Below are positions 33,240 through 42,590 of a DNA stretch of 64,000 bases, one piece after another. Under the pieces are notes generated by a model that saw nothing but the letters and a program-made list of their open reading frames with translations, had not been told where the DNA came from and did no database searches. Source of the DNA: Anastrepha obliqua (lineage: Eukaryota; Arthropoda; Insecta; Diptera; Tephritidae); contig NC_072897.1 of the NCBI RefSeq assembly GCF_027943255.1, positions 46,288,044-46,352,043 of the forward strand, read 5' to 3'. Both the position numbers and the translations under genes were made by a program. Numbering within the stretch: the stretch's first letter is position 1; every line of letters starts with the position of its first letter.

Positions 33240-34020
33240 CTTATTGCAGTTTCCATCTTTTCTTTCTATCTCGAAGTACATTGGCAGAGAATAGTCTCTG
33301 TTTCACCACTTCAATCTTGGTGCCGTATTGGCAATAATACATTCATTTCAGTGGGAAGGGCCCAAGGTTTCAGTATGTTCCGTTCCTGGCTCTATCGTCA
33401 TAGAAGAGTCTGGAAAGTGTGTCTCAAGAAGTAGTGGATTTTTCTCCTCTTCACTTTCGGTGAAAGCACCATCTACTTTTTTGAGGTTGGTCGGTAATAT
33501 ACTACTGTCCTTAGATATTAATCTCCTCCGTATATAGAGTTTGGGATCCTCGCTGATCAGCTCAATGTTTTCGTAAAAACTTCTGGAACTGTAAGGTTCG
33601 CTTTTAAAATCCCCGGATTCTGACCTGACTTTGATTCTTTTGGACCTATTTTGAAGTCTGCGAACAATATTTCTCAGCTGATATAACATAGGTTATTATT
33701 CCACTACAGAACTTCTTTAGCAGAAGTTACTTTACTTTTTGGTTAACTGTGCTCAGAATGCTTTATTAACACTTCCGACAGTAGTTCAATAATTCTAATG
33801 TTCTTATCTAAACCTAGCTTGCCTAGATTCGTTTTTAGATTCCGTAAATATATCTGCCTTTCTCGATTTCCTAAGGATTATGTTAATTGTTGGTGAGCCG
33901 GCAATGCCAAATCATATTATCCTATGATCGGACATCAACGGTTAATAAGATACTGTCTAATTTCTTATTATATTGTTATATCAGCCTCAAAGAATTATGG
34001 CGTTGGAATTTGCCCGTGGC
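33240..34020 (-). pseudogene. LOA-type LINE fragment (end of endonuclease and EN-RT linker)
   Basis: A clean 113-codon frame (33689-33348) reads F-Y-E-N-I-E-L-I-S-E-D-P-K-L, I-S-K-D-S-S-I-L-P and L-L-L-E-T-H-F-P. This is the EN-RT linker pattern of LOA-type elements, ahead of where the RT should begin. Upstream, S-D-H-R-I-I (about 33925) is the conserved end of the endonuclease. The RT is missing; the outer Tc1-like element lies just to the left. It could be mistaken for a small host gene. Confidence 0.6.
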
Positions 34021-35278
34021 AACGGATATCGTAAGCGGCGACTAAAATTCACAGTTCAACCTGTTCACACCAATTCAAAAAAATCGGCTTAATACCGTTG
34101 GGAGCACTTGTTATTATACTAAAGTTTGTTATGAAATTTGGCACAGAGAAATACTTTAAATTAATGAAAGAGGCACAATAGATCTTGCACATCGCAGTGC
34201 TAAATCTCCTTATAATACGATAGTATATAGACATATGATGACCCAAATTACCTGCGCATTTGTTTGTTGCGACCAAACCTCTAATCTGGCCTCTAAAATC
34301 CCAAGGTTCTTAGACCTACACTATGCTCAGATAATTGCCCTTCCGATTACCGCTGAAGCAGCTTTGGCATGGTAAAGATTTATTTGGGCATTATTAGAGC
34401 TGGAAATCGGTTTTTCTACTTCTTTAACGCTTTACCTTCATCTACGGCCATAACTTTCATCTACTGCCTGACGGTGAGACTCCATCGGAGCCTCCTATGC
34501 CGAGTTTTCTCAACGCAGTAAGTTTCTAACTACGAATGTAGGTAAAATCATGCCAAACTTTATGCCTGTGTCTAGAGGTGTTCCCCAAAATCCATATGTA
34601 TGATAAAAATTGGAGTTAACAGCTTTTACTGCAGCGGCGACGATGTGTACAGCCGCCTATCCATCTCTGATTAGACATTCGTCATCCATCCGGTATTGAA
34701 CCAAAACACATGTAAGACTTTTACAAAGATGGCGATTAATAAATACCTGAAACGTCGTTACATCCCACGTGTCGCAAACATACAAAGCCACTGACTTCAT
34801 GTACAACGATCCCATACCTTGTCCAGCAAGGTGAACACATCACACCTTTTTGTCTCTTCAAGGCTCAATACAGCCATTCAGACTCCACGATATGGCCTGT
34901 TTACTGCATTCACTTGCTGAATTGTAAGGCGGTAAAAGTGGCGGTAGTATACATCCTAAGTATAGCTCTTGGCTCTTTTATAACTTTTTTGGAGACCCCT
35001 TTGCATGCTAGCGCTTCTCATATGGCATCATCATTGAGAGTTTAATACATCAGCAACGTTGTAAGAAACCTGCTTGTTCATTTCTTATACTCGTCAACTG
35101 CTAGTCGGACAATCTCATATTGATTACGTGGGTTATGAATTTGTAAAAGTAATATAACAAATGCCTCTTGGTAAGGAAAGTAAAACTCGTGTGCTCACCG
35201 TGGGCCAGCTTTGAGAAGTTCTGGTTAGTAGGAATACCACTCATTATGTGACTTGATGTTTTTCTTAGCAGCTGATTA
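34021..35278. other. Mostly unassigned; weak RTE-like LINE traces on the minus strand
   Basis: On the minus strand at about 34790-34720 a stretch reads L-Y-V-C-D-T-W-D-V-T-x-F-Q-V-F-I-N-R-H-L, similar to the L-Y-G-x-E-T-W...F-I-N-R-C-L block of the copy at 2195-2715. Nothing else could be aligned by eye. Confidence 0.35.
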
Positions 35279-35280
35279 TA

Positions 35281-35777
35281 AAGGGTTTCCCAATAAGAGG
35301 TGTTAAATGATCGGATGTTTATTTCATTATAAAGAGGAAGGTATGCTGTTAAAATAACGTCAGGAAAATGACCAACACGACCACGCTTACAGGACAATAT
35401 CCTTTTCATGAAATTTTCCATAACCGAATTGCAAAGTGGCTGCCCTATGTCCTCTATAGCCTCACGAATTCCATCTTTGAGGTCTTGAATCGGCCCTCAG
35501 CTGTTGGCATAGACCTTTTCTTTCACGTAGCCCCAAAGAAAAAAGTCGCAAGGTGTTAAATCACAAGATCTCGGTGGCCAATCGTGAGATAACACGGTCC
35601 AGAAACTTTTCCCGTAAAAGATCAATGGTTTCGTTGCTTGTGTGGCACGTAGCGCCGCCTTGTTGAAAATAAACGTTGTCCAGATCAAAACCATCCAATT
35701 CCGGCCATAAAAAATCGTCAATCATCTCTCGATGATCTCGAGCTATCCAAAATATCACCTGTTATTAGAAAACCCTT
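35281..35777 (-). mobile_element. Tc1/mariner-type non-autonomous element, copy 2 (497 bp)
   Basis: Ends AAGGGTTTCCCAATAAGAGG and TCACCTGTTATTAG...CCCTT are flanked by TA (35279-35280, 35778-35779). The minus strand retains a decayed catalytic region: F-Y-G-x-N-W-M-V-L-I-W then W-P-P-R-S-C-D-L-T-P-C-D-F-F-L-W-G-Y-V-K-E-K-V-Y-A-N-S, with the second Asp region in another frame. The same family is at 15920 and 59870. Confidence 0.88.
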
Positions 35778-35784
35778 TAGTAAG

Positions 35785-35967
35785 TGTTTAATGAAAATCA
35801 GGAGCTCAGCTTATTTGCACGTCCACTTTATTCAAAGTCCAAATTAAAAGAGAGAGAGCCACAAATGGGCGAACAGTAAACAGCAAAAATAAAGAATAGA
35901 TAATAGCAAAGGAAAACAACAGGGTAATTCAAATGACATAGTATAAATAACTTCATAATCTTAGACA
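35785..35967 (-). repeat. BEL/Pao 3' LTR
   Basis: 183 bp, + strand TGTTTAATG...CTTAGACA. It contains the last 46 codons and the stop (35828-35830) of pol. It is identical to 41285-41467. Confidence 0.95.
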
Positions 35968-38900
35968 TCCTCCCCGGTTGAAACGTTGGTTTCAATGTGA
36001 TCCTCCAAAGAAGGCATAGCTTCTGCACGGCCCGGGTGCACGAACCATGTGCGGTTGCAAGTGTAACATTTCTGACTGCTCCGTCGGTGCCTGGGTGGAG
36101 TTCAGTGACGCGTGCTAGCCTCCAATGTGTAGGTGGTAGATTTTCGTGGCGTATTACCACGATGTCACCCAGTCTTATGTTAGGAACCCGTCGTTGCCAC
36201 TTTGTCCTCGCCTGTAAGGTTGCCAAATACTCCTCATTCCATCTTTTCCAAAAGAGCTGATGCATCTGCCGTAACCATTGCCAGTGCTTCACTCGGTTGG
36301 CAGGAATCTCCGAAACGTCTGGCTCTGGGATAGCTATTATTTGAGATCCTATTAAGAAGTCTGCTGGAGTTAATGCATACTTGTCATCCGGGTCATCGTG
36401 CAATGGTACGAGTGGGCGAGAATTCAGACAAGCCTCGATGCGAGTCGCCAACGTCTGTAGCTGAGAGTACCAAAGTGCTTGCGTACCCACTACGCGTACT
36501 AAGTGCCGCTTTGCAGACTTCACAGCTGCTTCCCATAGGCCTCCTTGATGGGGAGCGCTCGGCGTTATAAAATGCCACCGGGTACCCAAATCAGCCAGTG
36601 ACTGAATACTCCGTTCATTAAACCAGGCGGCTAAGTCTTCCTTCAGAACGCGGTTAGCTCCAACGAACGCAGTTCCGTTGTCGCTGTACAAGTCCCTGCA
36701 TGGGCCTCGCCGGCTAACAAACCGAGTAAATACGTCCAAAAAAGCCTGTGTGGAGAGATCATCAGCAACCTCAATATGAACAGCCTTCGTCGCCGTACAA
36801 ACAAAAATCGCCAAGTACGTTTTCACTGTAGTCCGCGATCTTTTGGTTCCAATACGCAAGTTGAACGGGCCACAGTAATCAACACCGGACGCAATGAAGG
36901 GTCGAGCTGCCTGAACCCGATGCCGAGGTAGCGAGGCCATTTGTTGTGTTAAAACAGCTCCCCGGTTGCGACGACATATGACACATTTGAGGATCAGACT
37001 ACGTACTGCTACTCTCCCATGAATAATCCAAAAGCGACATCGAAGAGTTTGAAGAGTCAGCTGAGTTCCGCCGTGAAGAGTGTCGATATGTGCCTGTGTA
37101 ATAAGCAGCCGTACTAGCCCCGTTGACTTCGGAAGAATGATTGGGTGTCTATGTGCCTCGATTAACGCAGATTTCGAAATGCGGCCTCCAACTCGTAATA
37201 GTCCGTGGTCATCTAGATAAGGATTTAACGGGAGTATACTACTAGCAGTTGGTAATGCCGACCCACCCTGTATGCACCTAATGTCTTTCGGAAACGCATT
37301 CATTTGATCGATTCTCATGAGCCATTCTAATGCCGTCTCCATCTCCTGGGGGTCAATTGTGGAACGGCGAAAACTTCGACTTCTAGGAAGCCACCTCAGT
37401 ATTAACGCCGTAGTATGTATAAGTTTTTTTAACGAGCTGAATCGATCTGTAAGCGGAATAATTTCACCGTCTAAGCGTCGCGTTGTCAATGTTAAATGAG
37501 TGACTGTGACGGCTAAACACTGTACCCTTCTCTCGCTATTCACTACAGCTTCATCGCAATCACGTAGTTTAGGGTGACAGGTGGGATCTATTGTGTCATC
37601 CCGTAGCCAACTGGGACCACTCCACCATAAATGGTGGTCCAAAAGTTCTGAAGCAGATATGCCTCTACTAGCGCAATCCGCTGGGTTTTGCGATGAACGT
37701 ACATAATGCCATTCATCCCTCAAAGTTAACTCTTGTATTTGCCGGACCCTATTTGATACATAGGGTTTAAGCGTCTCAGGCTGCTTTCGCAACCAACAGA
37801 GGGTGATAGTCGAGTCTGACCACAAAGATGCTACTTGGTCGACTAATCCTAATGCACTTCGGACGTTTCGAAGAGTCTCAGCTAGTAACTGTGCCGCACA
37901 TAGCTCTAAGCGAGGTATAGTGGCTCCTCTTAGGGGTGCCACCTTGGTTCGGGCCGTAATTAAAGCTACGTGAACGTCCCCCTGAGAATTCGTTGTTCGA
38001 GCGTACACCACGGCAGCATATGCCTTTTGGCTGGCATCGCAGAACCCATAAAGCGTGGTAGTTGACCCTTCCTTCATCCCAAGCCAACGAGGTATCCGAA
38101 GCATGTTGAGAGCAGTAAGGTCATTGCGAAATGTTAGCCAAATTTCGCGTAATTCCGTTGTTAGAGCAGTATCCCAATCAATACCTGCGGACCAAAGAGT
38201 TTGAATAAATATCTTACCCACCACCACTACGGGTGACAAGAATCCTGTTGGGTCAAACAACTTCGCCACCTCGCTGAGCACACTGCGCTTTGTGTATACA
38301 CCGCCGGGTTGCTTGAGTTCCACGTTGAACAGCAGGATGTCGTCGACTGGACTCCATCGCAAACCTAACACAGAGGCAATTGATGCATCAATAGGACATT
38401 CCGTAGGTGATAAGCCCTTCCCTAATGGAATCAATACGGCGGCGTCATTAGAATTCCACTTCCTTAACTTAAAGCCTCCAGCTCTCAGAATGGTGTCGAT
38501 ATTCGTTGCTAAAGTGATAGCACTTTCGACGGTGCTACAACTGGTGAGGAAATCATCCACGTAGAATGATGAGAGAATGGATTCTCGCGCTTGGATGCCC
38601 ATATTGCGATTGTGAATCTTGTCGAAGCTGTCGTACGCACACTGATGCATAGCCCTTATCGCATTATGAGGACTGCATGCCATGCCATACGTGACAGTAG
38701 ACAGTCGGTAAGTAATTACTTCCTCTGATGGAGATTCACGCCAAAGTATACGCTGAAAGTCTCTGTCTTGTGGTGCCACGAGAACCTGGCGAAACATCTT
38801 CTCCACATCGGCTGTGATCGCGATGGCATAGCGTCGGAAGCGGAGGATAATGTTGATTAACGAATCTTGAATGGGGGATCCAACCAGTTGGATATCGTTA

Positions 38901-39907
38901 AGCGAAAGCCCGTTGGAGGTAGGAGCGGATGCATTGAACACCACTCTAAATTTTCCCAATACAGCATGGTGGGGAATATAATAGCATCCGGATTGAACAA
39001 CTGGCTGAACAACTCTTTCCATATGGCCAAGGGACTCATATTCCCTCATAAACGCTATATATTTTGCATGCATGTCCGGATCAGCAGCCAGACGTCGCTC
39101 CAAACGCGAGAACTGACGTCGAGCGTTGACGTAAGAGTCGCCTAACGGTTGACCATCTTGACGGAATGGCAATCTCACAACATAGCGTCCGTCGGCCATA
39201 CGTTGGTGTGTAGTGGCAAAGAACCGCTCGCATTCATCATCCGAGCTCCTAGTTGTCACCGGTACTTCTTCGAGCTTCCAAAAATTACAAATGAGATCCT
39301 CCAAGTAAGACTCGTCTCTAATCTGCGCGCAATAATTGCCAACTGTTGTACTAGAATGGCCCGGAACGAACGCTGGCCCAAATACAACCCAACCAAGTCG
39401 GGTCAGCTGTGCGTGAGGTTCATCATACCCTCCATGTATGACATCCCCTTCTACAATCGAGCCCCAGACATCAGCACCAAGAAGTACATCAACATGACCC
39501 GGAGTTCCAAAATATGGGTCTGCCAATTGGAGATTTGCCAAATGTCTCCATTGCCCAATATCGACACTAACCGCTGGTGTAACTGAAGTAATCGAACCAA
39601 TAACCAATGCATGAATGTCCAGTTCAAATTTAGAAAAAATGCTTTTTATCGTAAATCGGACGCTACCCTTGGTCCTCGAACATGCCACTCCACTAATCCC
39701 CTCCACCATAATCTCACACTTGCTCCTATAAAGACCCAAACCATTAGCCAAACATTCCGAGATCAGACTTACTTGAGATCCAGTATCGCATAATACACGA
39801 GACACCCGTTGCCTGAGATCCTTGCCGATGACGTGGGCACGTGCTGTAGCTAATAGAACAGTCTGGCTTCCCTTTTCGACGCTAGTAACGATTGTATTGC
39901 TTGCTAG
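35828..39907 (-). CDS. BEL/Pao pol: protease, reverse transcriptase, RNase H, integrase
   Basis: The frame continues directly from the gag TGA for about 1360 codons with no further stop. Counting residues from 39805, the order is protease (D-T-G-S-Q, 7-11; L-L-G-A-D-V, about 108), RT (S-F-Y-V-D-D, about 413), RNase H (F-C-D-A-S about 587; S-D-S-T-I-T-L-C-W-L about 662), integrase zinc-binding region (H...H, C-V-I-C, about 885-943) and integrase core. The core has Asp in G-V-D-Y-C-G about 973, Asp in S-D-N-G-T about 1043, and Glu in G-G-L-W-E-A about 1087. This is the BEL/Pao domain order. There is no ATG near the protease, so translation must pass or bypass the gag stop. The last 46 residues are encoded inside the 3' LTR and are strongly hydrophobic before a short polar end. 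Confidence 0.95.
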   Translation of the reverse strand, partial: LASNTIVTSVEKGSQTVLLATARAHVIGKDLRQRVSRVLCDTGSQVSLISECLANGLGLYRSKCEIMVEGISGVACSRTKGSVRFTIKSIFSKFELDIHALVIGSITSVTPAVSVDIGQWRHLANLQLADPYFGTPGHVDVLLGADVWGSIVEGDVIHGGYDEPHAQLTRLGWVVFGPAFVPGHSSTTVGNYCAQIRDESYLEDLICNFWKLEEVPVTTRSSDDECERFFATTHQRMADGRYVVRLPFRQDGQPLGDSYVNARRQFSRLERRLAADPDMHAKYIAFMREYESLGHMERVVQPVVQSGCYYIPHHAVLGKFRVVFNASAPTSNGLSLNDIQLVGSPIQDSLINIILRFRRYAIAITADVEKMFRQVLVAPQDRDFQRILWRESPSEEVITYRLSTVTYGMACSPHNAIRAMHQCAYDSFDKIHNRNMGIQARESILSSFYVDDFLTSCSTVESAITLATNIDTILRAGGFKLRKWNSNDAAVLIPLGKGLSPTECPIDASIASVLGLRWSPVDDILLFNVELKQPGGVYTKRSVLSEVAKLFDPTGFLSPVVVVGKIFIQTLWSAGIDWDTALTTELREIWLTFRNDLTALNMLRIPRWLGMKEGSTTTLYGFCDASQKAYAAVVYARTTNSQGDVHVALITARTKVAPLRGATIPRLELCAAQLLAETLRNVRSALGLVDQVASLWSDSTITLCWLRKQPETLKPYVSNRVRQIQELTLRDEWHYVRSSQNPADCASRGISASELLDHHLWWSGPSWLRDDTIDPTCHPKLRDCDEAVVNSERRVQCLAVTVTHLTLTTRRLDGEIIPLTDRFSSLKKLIHTTALILRWLPRSRSFRRSTIDPQEMETALEWLMRIDQMNAFPKDIRCIQGGSALPTASSILPLNPYLDDHGLLRVGGRISKSALIEAHRHPIILPKSTGLVRLLITQAHIDTLHGGTQLTLQTLRCRFWIIHGRVAVRSLILKCVICRRNRGAVLTQQMASLPRHRVQAARPFIASGVDYCGPFNLRIGTKRSRTTVKTYLAIFVCTATKAVHIEVADDLSTQAFLDVFTRFVSRRGPCRDLYSDNGTAFVGANRVLKEDLAAWFNERSIQSLADLGTRWHFITPSAPHQGGLWEAAVKSAKRHLVRVVGTQALWYSQLQTLATRIEACLNSRPLVPLHDDPDDKYALTPADFLIGSQIIAIPEPDVSEIPANRVKHWQWLRQMHQLFWKRWNEEYLATLQARTKWQRRVPNIRLGDIVVIRHENLPPTHWRLARVTELHPGTDGAVRNVTLATAHGSCTRAVQKLCLLWRITLKPTFQPGRMSKIMKLFILCHLNYPVVFLCYYLFFIFAVYCSPICGSLSFNLDFE
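35968..35978 (-). other. Polypurine tract of the BEL/Pao element
   Basis: The minus strand reads GGGGAGGA immediately upstream of the 3' LTR, as expected for plus-strand priming. It is also translated as part of pol (P-G-R-M). Confidence 0.75.
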
Positions 39908-41146
39908 TCATAATGATAGTGGATTGGATATTATGTCTGGCTTAGCCACAGAAGAATCTACCTCGTTGCTTGAAATAGGTTGTTGTGATTTGTGGCGGCA
40001 AAAAATAGTATGATGTCTGTGGCCGCACTGGCGACAGTTACCAGAGGAACAAAGCTTGGATGAATGCCCGGACCGCAAACAGTTAAAGCATAGGTTCGAT
40101 CGCTTTAAAGCTTCAAAACGTTGCTCTGGTTTCAAAGCTAGAATCACCGGACAACGCATAACCTTGTGTGATCCTCTACAGTGTTGACAGTTACCATCAT
40201 CAGTTGTGGCGAGGTTAGACTTTAGAAGACGGAGTGTGTTTTTCTGCTTTGACGAAGAATGCAGCACTTCACGATGATCCGCCACCTGGCAAAATTCTGT
40301 CGAAAGACTGTGCGCTCGTTTTTCTAAAAATGCTAGCAACTCCTTTAAAGTGGATAGCTCGGTAGGGGAGCAATTCATGCACCATTCTCGCTGTGTGCGA
40401 GTAGAGAGTTTAGAAACCACGATGGGGACGGTAAGGGCATCCCATTTGTCGACAGGTAACTTCATTACCGCTAACGCTCGCAAGGACTCGTTTACCACAT
40501 CAACGACACCCAGTAACGCCCTGGACGTATCCTCAGTCTGTGACTTCATATTCAGAAATCTAGCAACGTGGATCTCCGCTAATTGCTTAGGGTTGTCATA
40601 TCGATTTTTCAGCGCCGTCCACACTTCTTCATAGCCACCCGAATACAAACCTCCAACCAACGGAACCGCCTCTGCCTTAACTGCCTGACGCAATTTCCCC
40701 AACTTGTATGCCACCGGCAAATCCCGCTGATGAACCAATGTCTCAAATGCATCCTTAAATGCAAGCCACTTATACGCGGATCCATCAAACGATGGTATAC
40801 AAAGCGGCTCTAATTTTAATTCCATTGGCGAAACTTTGTGCGAATGGTTGGCAGGCAGAGATTCACCCTCCAACTCCTTTCGTCGTTGATTCAGCGTTGC
40901 GCACAAATCCATGTAGGCAGCTTCGGTGGAGTCCCACCATCCTGAATGTACCTCCAAGTCCTCCTCCTTGGCTGCGGCAACCAAAGCCTCATGATTTGTG
41001 AGCATCCGATCAAAATGGACGGCAGCAGATTTTATACGCTGATCAATTTGAGTGACATTGAGGTCACCACCCTTCGCCTCTTTCGTCTGGTCATACATCC
41101 GCAAAATAGCGGCCGCATGGAACTGGCGTAGATTTAATTCCGACAT
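39908..41146 (-). CDS. BEL/Pao gag
   Basis: An uninterrupted 412-codon frame. The N-terminal half is the capsid-like region, with P-S-F-D-G-S-A-Y-K-W-L-A-F and K-L-G-K-L-R-Q-A-V typical of BEL/Pao gag. Three zinc knuckles lie near the C-terminus (residues about 320-398): C-Q-H-C-R-G-S-H-K-V-M-R-C, C-F-N-C-L-R-S-G-H-S-S-K-L-C and C-R-Q-C-G-H-R-H-H-T-I-F-C. The product packages the element RNA into particles. It ends in TGA at 39910-39908, and the downstream frame is continuous with pol. The start ATG at 41146 is the first in frame after the leader. Confidence 0.93.
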   Translation of the reverse strand: MSELNLRQFHAAAILRMYDQTKEAKGGDLNVTQIDQRIKSAAVHFDRMLTNHEALVAAAKEEDLEVHSGWWDSTEAAYMDLCATLNQRRKELEGESLPANHSHKVSPMELKLEPLCIPSFDGSAYKWLAFKDAFETLVHQRDLPVAYKLGKLRQAVKAEAVPLVGGLYSGGYEEVWTALKNRYDNPKQLAEIHVARFLNMKSQTEDTSRALLGVVDVVNESLRALAVMKLPVDKWDALTVPIVVSKLSTRTQREWCMNCSPTELSTLKELLAFLEKRAHSLSTEFCQVADHREVLHSSSKQKNTLRLLKSNLATTDDGNCQHCRGSHKVMRCPVILALKPEQRFEALKRSNLCFNCLRSGHSSKLCSSGNCRQCGHRHHTIFCRHKSQQPISSNEVDSSVAKPDIISNPLSL

Positions 41147-41259
41147 GTTCCAACCTCGAATAAGTTATCTGCAATTATCCAGGAAATCAGGCCTAATCCA
41201 ACGCGAAGCCTTTGTGCACCGTAATCGTGTGAATTAAGCTGATGTTATAGTGAATTTAT

Positions 41260-41279
41260 CATCCTCACAGGAGGCACCA
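41260..41279 (-). other. Candidate tRNA primer-binding site of the BEL/Pao element
   Basis: The minus strand reads TGGTGCCTCCTGTGAGGATG five bases after the LTR. The TGG start matches a tRNA CCA end. I did not identify the tRNA. Confidence 0.6.
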
Positions 41280-41284
41280 AAAAA

Positions 41285-41467
41285 TGTTTAATGAAAATCA
41301 GGAGCTCAGCTTATTTGCACGTCCACTTTATTCAAAGTCCAAATTAAAAGAGAGAGAGCCACAAATGGGCGAACAGTAAACAGCAAAAATAAAGAATAGA
41401 TAATAGCAAAGGAAAACAACAGGGTAATTCAAATGACATAGTATAAATAACTTCATAATCTTAGACA
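41285..41467 (-). repeat. BEL/Pao 5' LTR
   Basis: 183 bp, identical to 35785-35967. Transcription of the element would start here and proceed leftward. A TATA-like TATTTATAC occurs on the minus strand near 41445. Confidence 0.95.
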
Positions 41468-41559
41468 GTAAGTATTGTGGGATATCCAAAATTGTTATTT
41501 ATTCACTTTAAAGCCGAGCTACTGCAATAAGATGATATTCGATTTGGTTTTTGGAGTTT

Positions 41560-42310
41560 CGATTAGAAGAGGTTCATGTCGTTCAATACGTTTGCGACGA
41601 ACTGAAAATCTCACTGCTGGATAGAGCGAGCGTTAGGTCGGGGTCCTCACAGGCCATGGTATTGGTCCACCTTTTCCAACCCATTTATTGAGATAATTAT
41701 GGTCGAGCCATGCTCGAAAATTTCCTGTGTAGTGAGTTGGGCAGCCATCAAGTTGGAAATGCATGTTTTGTTTACGGCAAGAGGCACGTCTTTCATTAAT
41801 TCGAATAAAATGTTCTTTCAAAAATTTTCATACTTCTCGCCATTCCAGCAATAAGAAAATATTTGGAAATCCATACATTGATGCTAAATCTTCTTTGTGA
41901 CCTTTCCGTTCTCTTTTGATTTGGCAACCTTCGTTTTTCGAGGCCCAATAGTGGGCGTTATAATAGTTGTTCATACAATTTTTATCGAACTTATTCTCAT
42001 TTGTCCACATGATTTTTTTGGAGAAAGATGCATCTTCGAATTCCCTTCTTGTATAAGCGTGTACAAGAACTGTCCAGTAGAATACATTACAGACCACACC
42101 TTCTACTGCGACAAGCCCACGTGTTCTTCAACACCATTCGTAACTGTGGTAGAGTCTACTTCAAATTTTGTTTGTTCCTCGTCAAAATTACGTGCTCGCC
42201 ACATATCAGTACCCCGTCTCATAATAAATCCAGTTTCTCGTAGTTTTCGGTAAGTTCCATCAAAGACGCTAACATCACTTATTCGATGAGTAGAAACTGT
42301 ACCCTGTATT
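41560..42310 (-). pseudogene. Tc1/mariner-type transposase remnant
   Basis: The minus strand reads R-K-L-R-E-T-G-F-I-M-R-R (about 42250), I-M-W-T-N-E-N-K-F (about 42010, where Asp of the first catalytic site is Asn) and F-Q-L-D-G-C-P-T-H-Y-T (about 41750, second Asp). It continues A-W-L-D...W-V-G-K-G-G-P-I-P-W-P-V-R, a block of the insect transposases with W-I-G-R-G-G-P. Stops and frameshifts are present. Termini were not found. Confidence 0.72.
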
Positions 42311-42590
42311 CATCACTGGTCTGCGACGACACTTCTTCGAGAGCCCATAACACATTATGATGTAGACGTATTCCTTGTCATGCTCACAATCAGAGATCAA
42401 AATCCAATTAACAAGCCAAGTTACACCGTCAGAAGAAGAAATAGGCACGGTGTAGCAGATCTCCCTTTTTTAACTGGGAGCACTTGATTCAAATTTATGA
42501 TATTAATTAACTGACATACCCTTTAAGGTAAAACAGAACAGAATTGGACCGTTGAATAAACATTAAAAAAAGTGGACGTACGTATTTATA

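Larger units (their letters stand above)
35785..41467 (-). mobile_element. BEL/Pao LTR retrotransposon, complete, 5683 bp, apparently recent
   Basis: It has two LTRs of 183 bp that I find identical base for base. TG...CA ends are present, and a 5-bp target duplication GTAAG lies at 35780-35784 and 41468-41472. Primer-binding and polypurine sites are in the right places, and gag and pol lie in one frame. It was inserted directly beside the right end of the MITE at 35281-35777. Identical LTRs point to very recent transposition. Confidence 0.97.

Noticed and set aside
33348..33689. A clean 113-codon minus-strand frame as a possible host gene
   Set aside because: Its I-S-K-D-S-S-I-L-P...L-L-E-T-H-F-P pattern, with S-D-H-R-I-I upstream, fits the endonuclease-RT linker of a LOA-type LINE.
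39149..39586. A 145-codon + strand frame inside the BEL/Pao element, and others at 40350, 37317 and 38867
   Set aside because: They are antisense to the continuous pol and gag frames and contain no recognisable motif.
35840..39800. An envelope gene making the BEL/Pao a retrovirus-like element
   Set aside because: No additional frame exists between pol and the 3' LTR; the hydrophobic tail is the end of pol itself.
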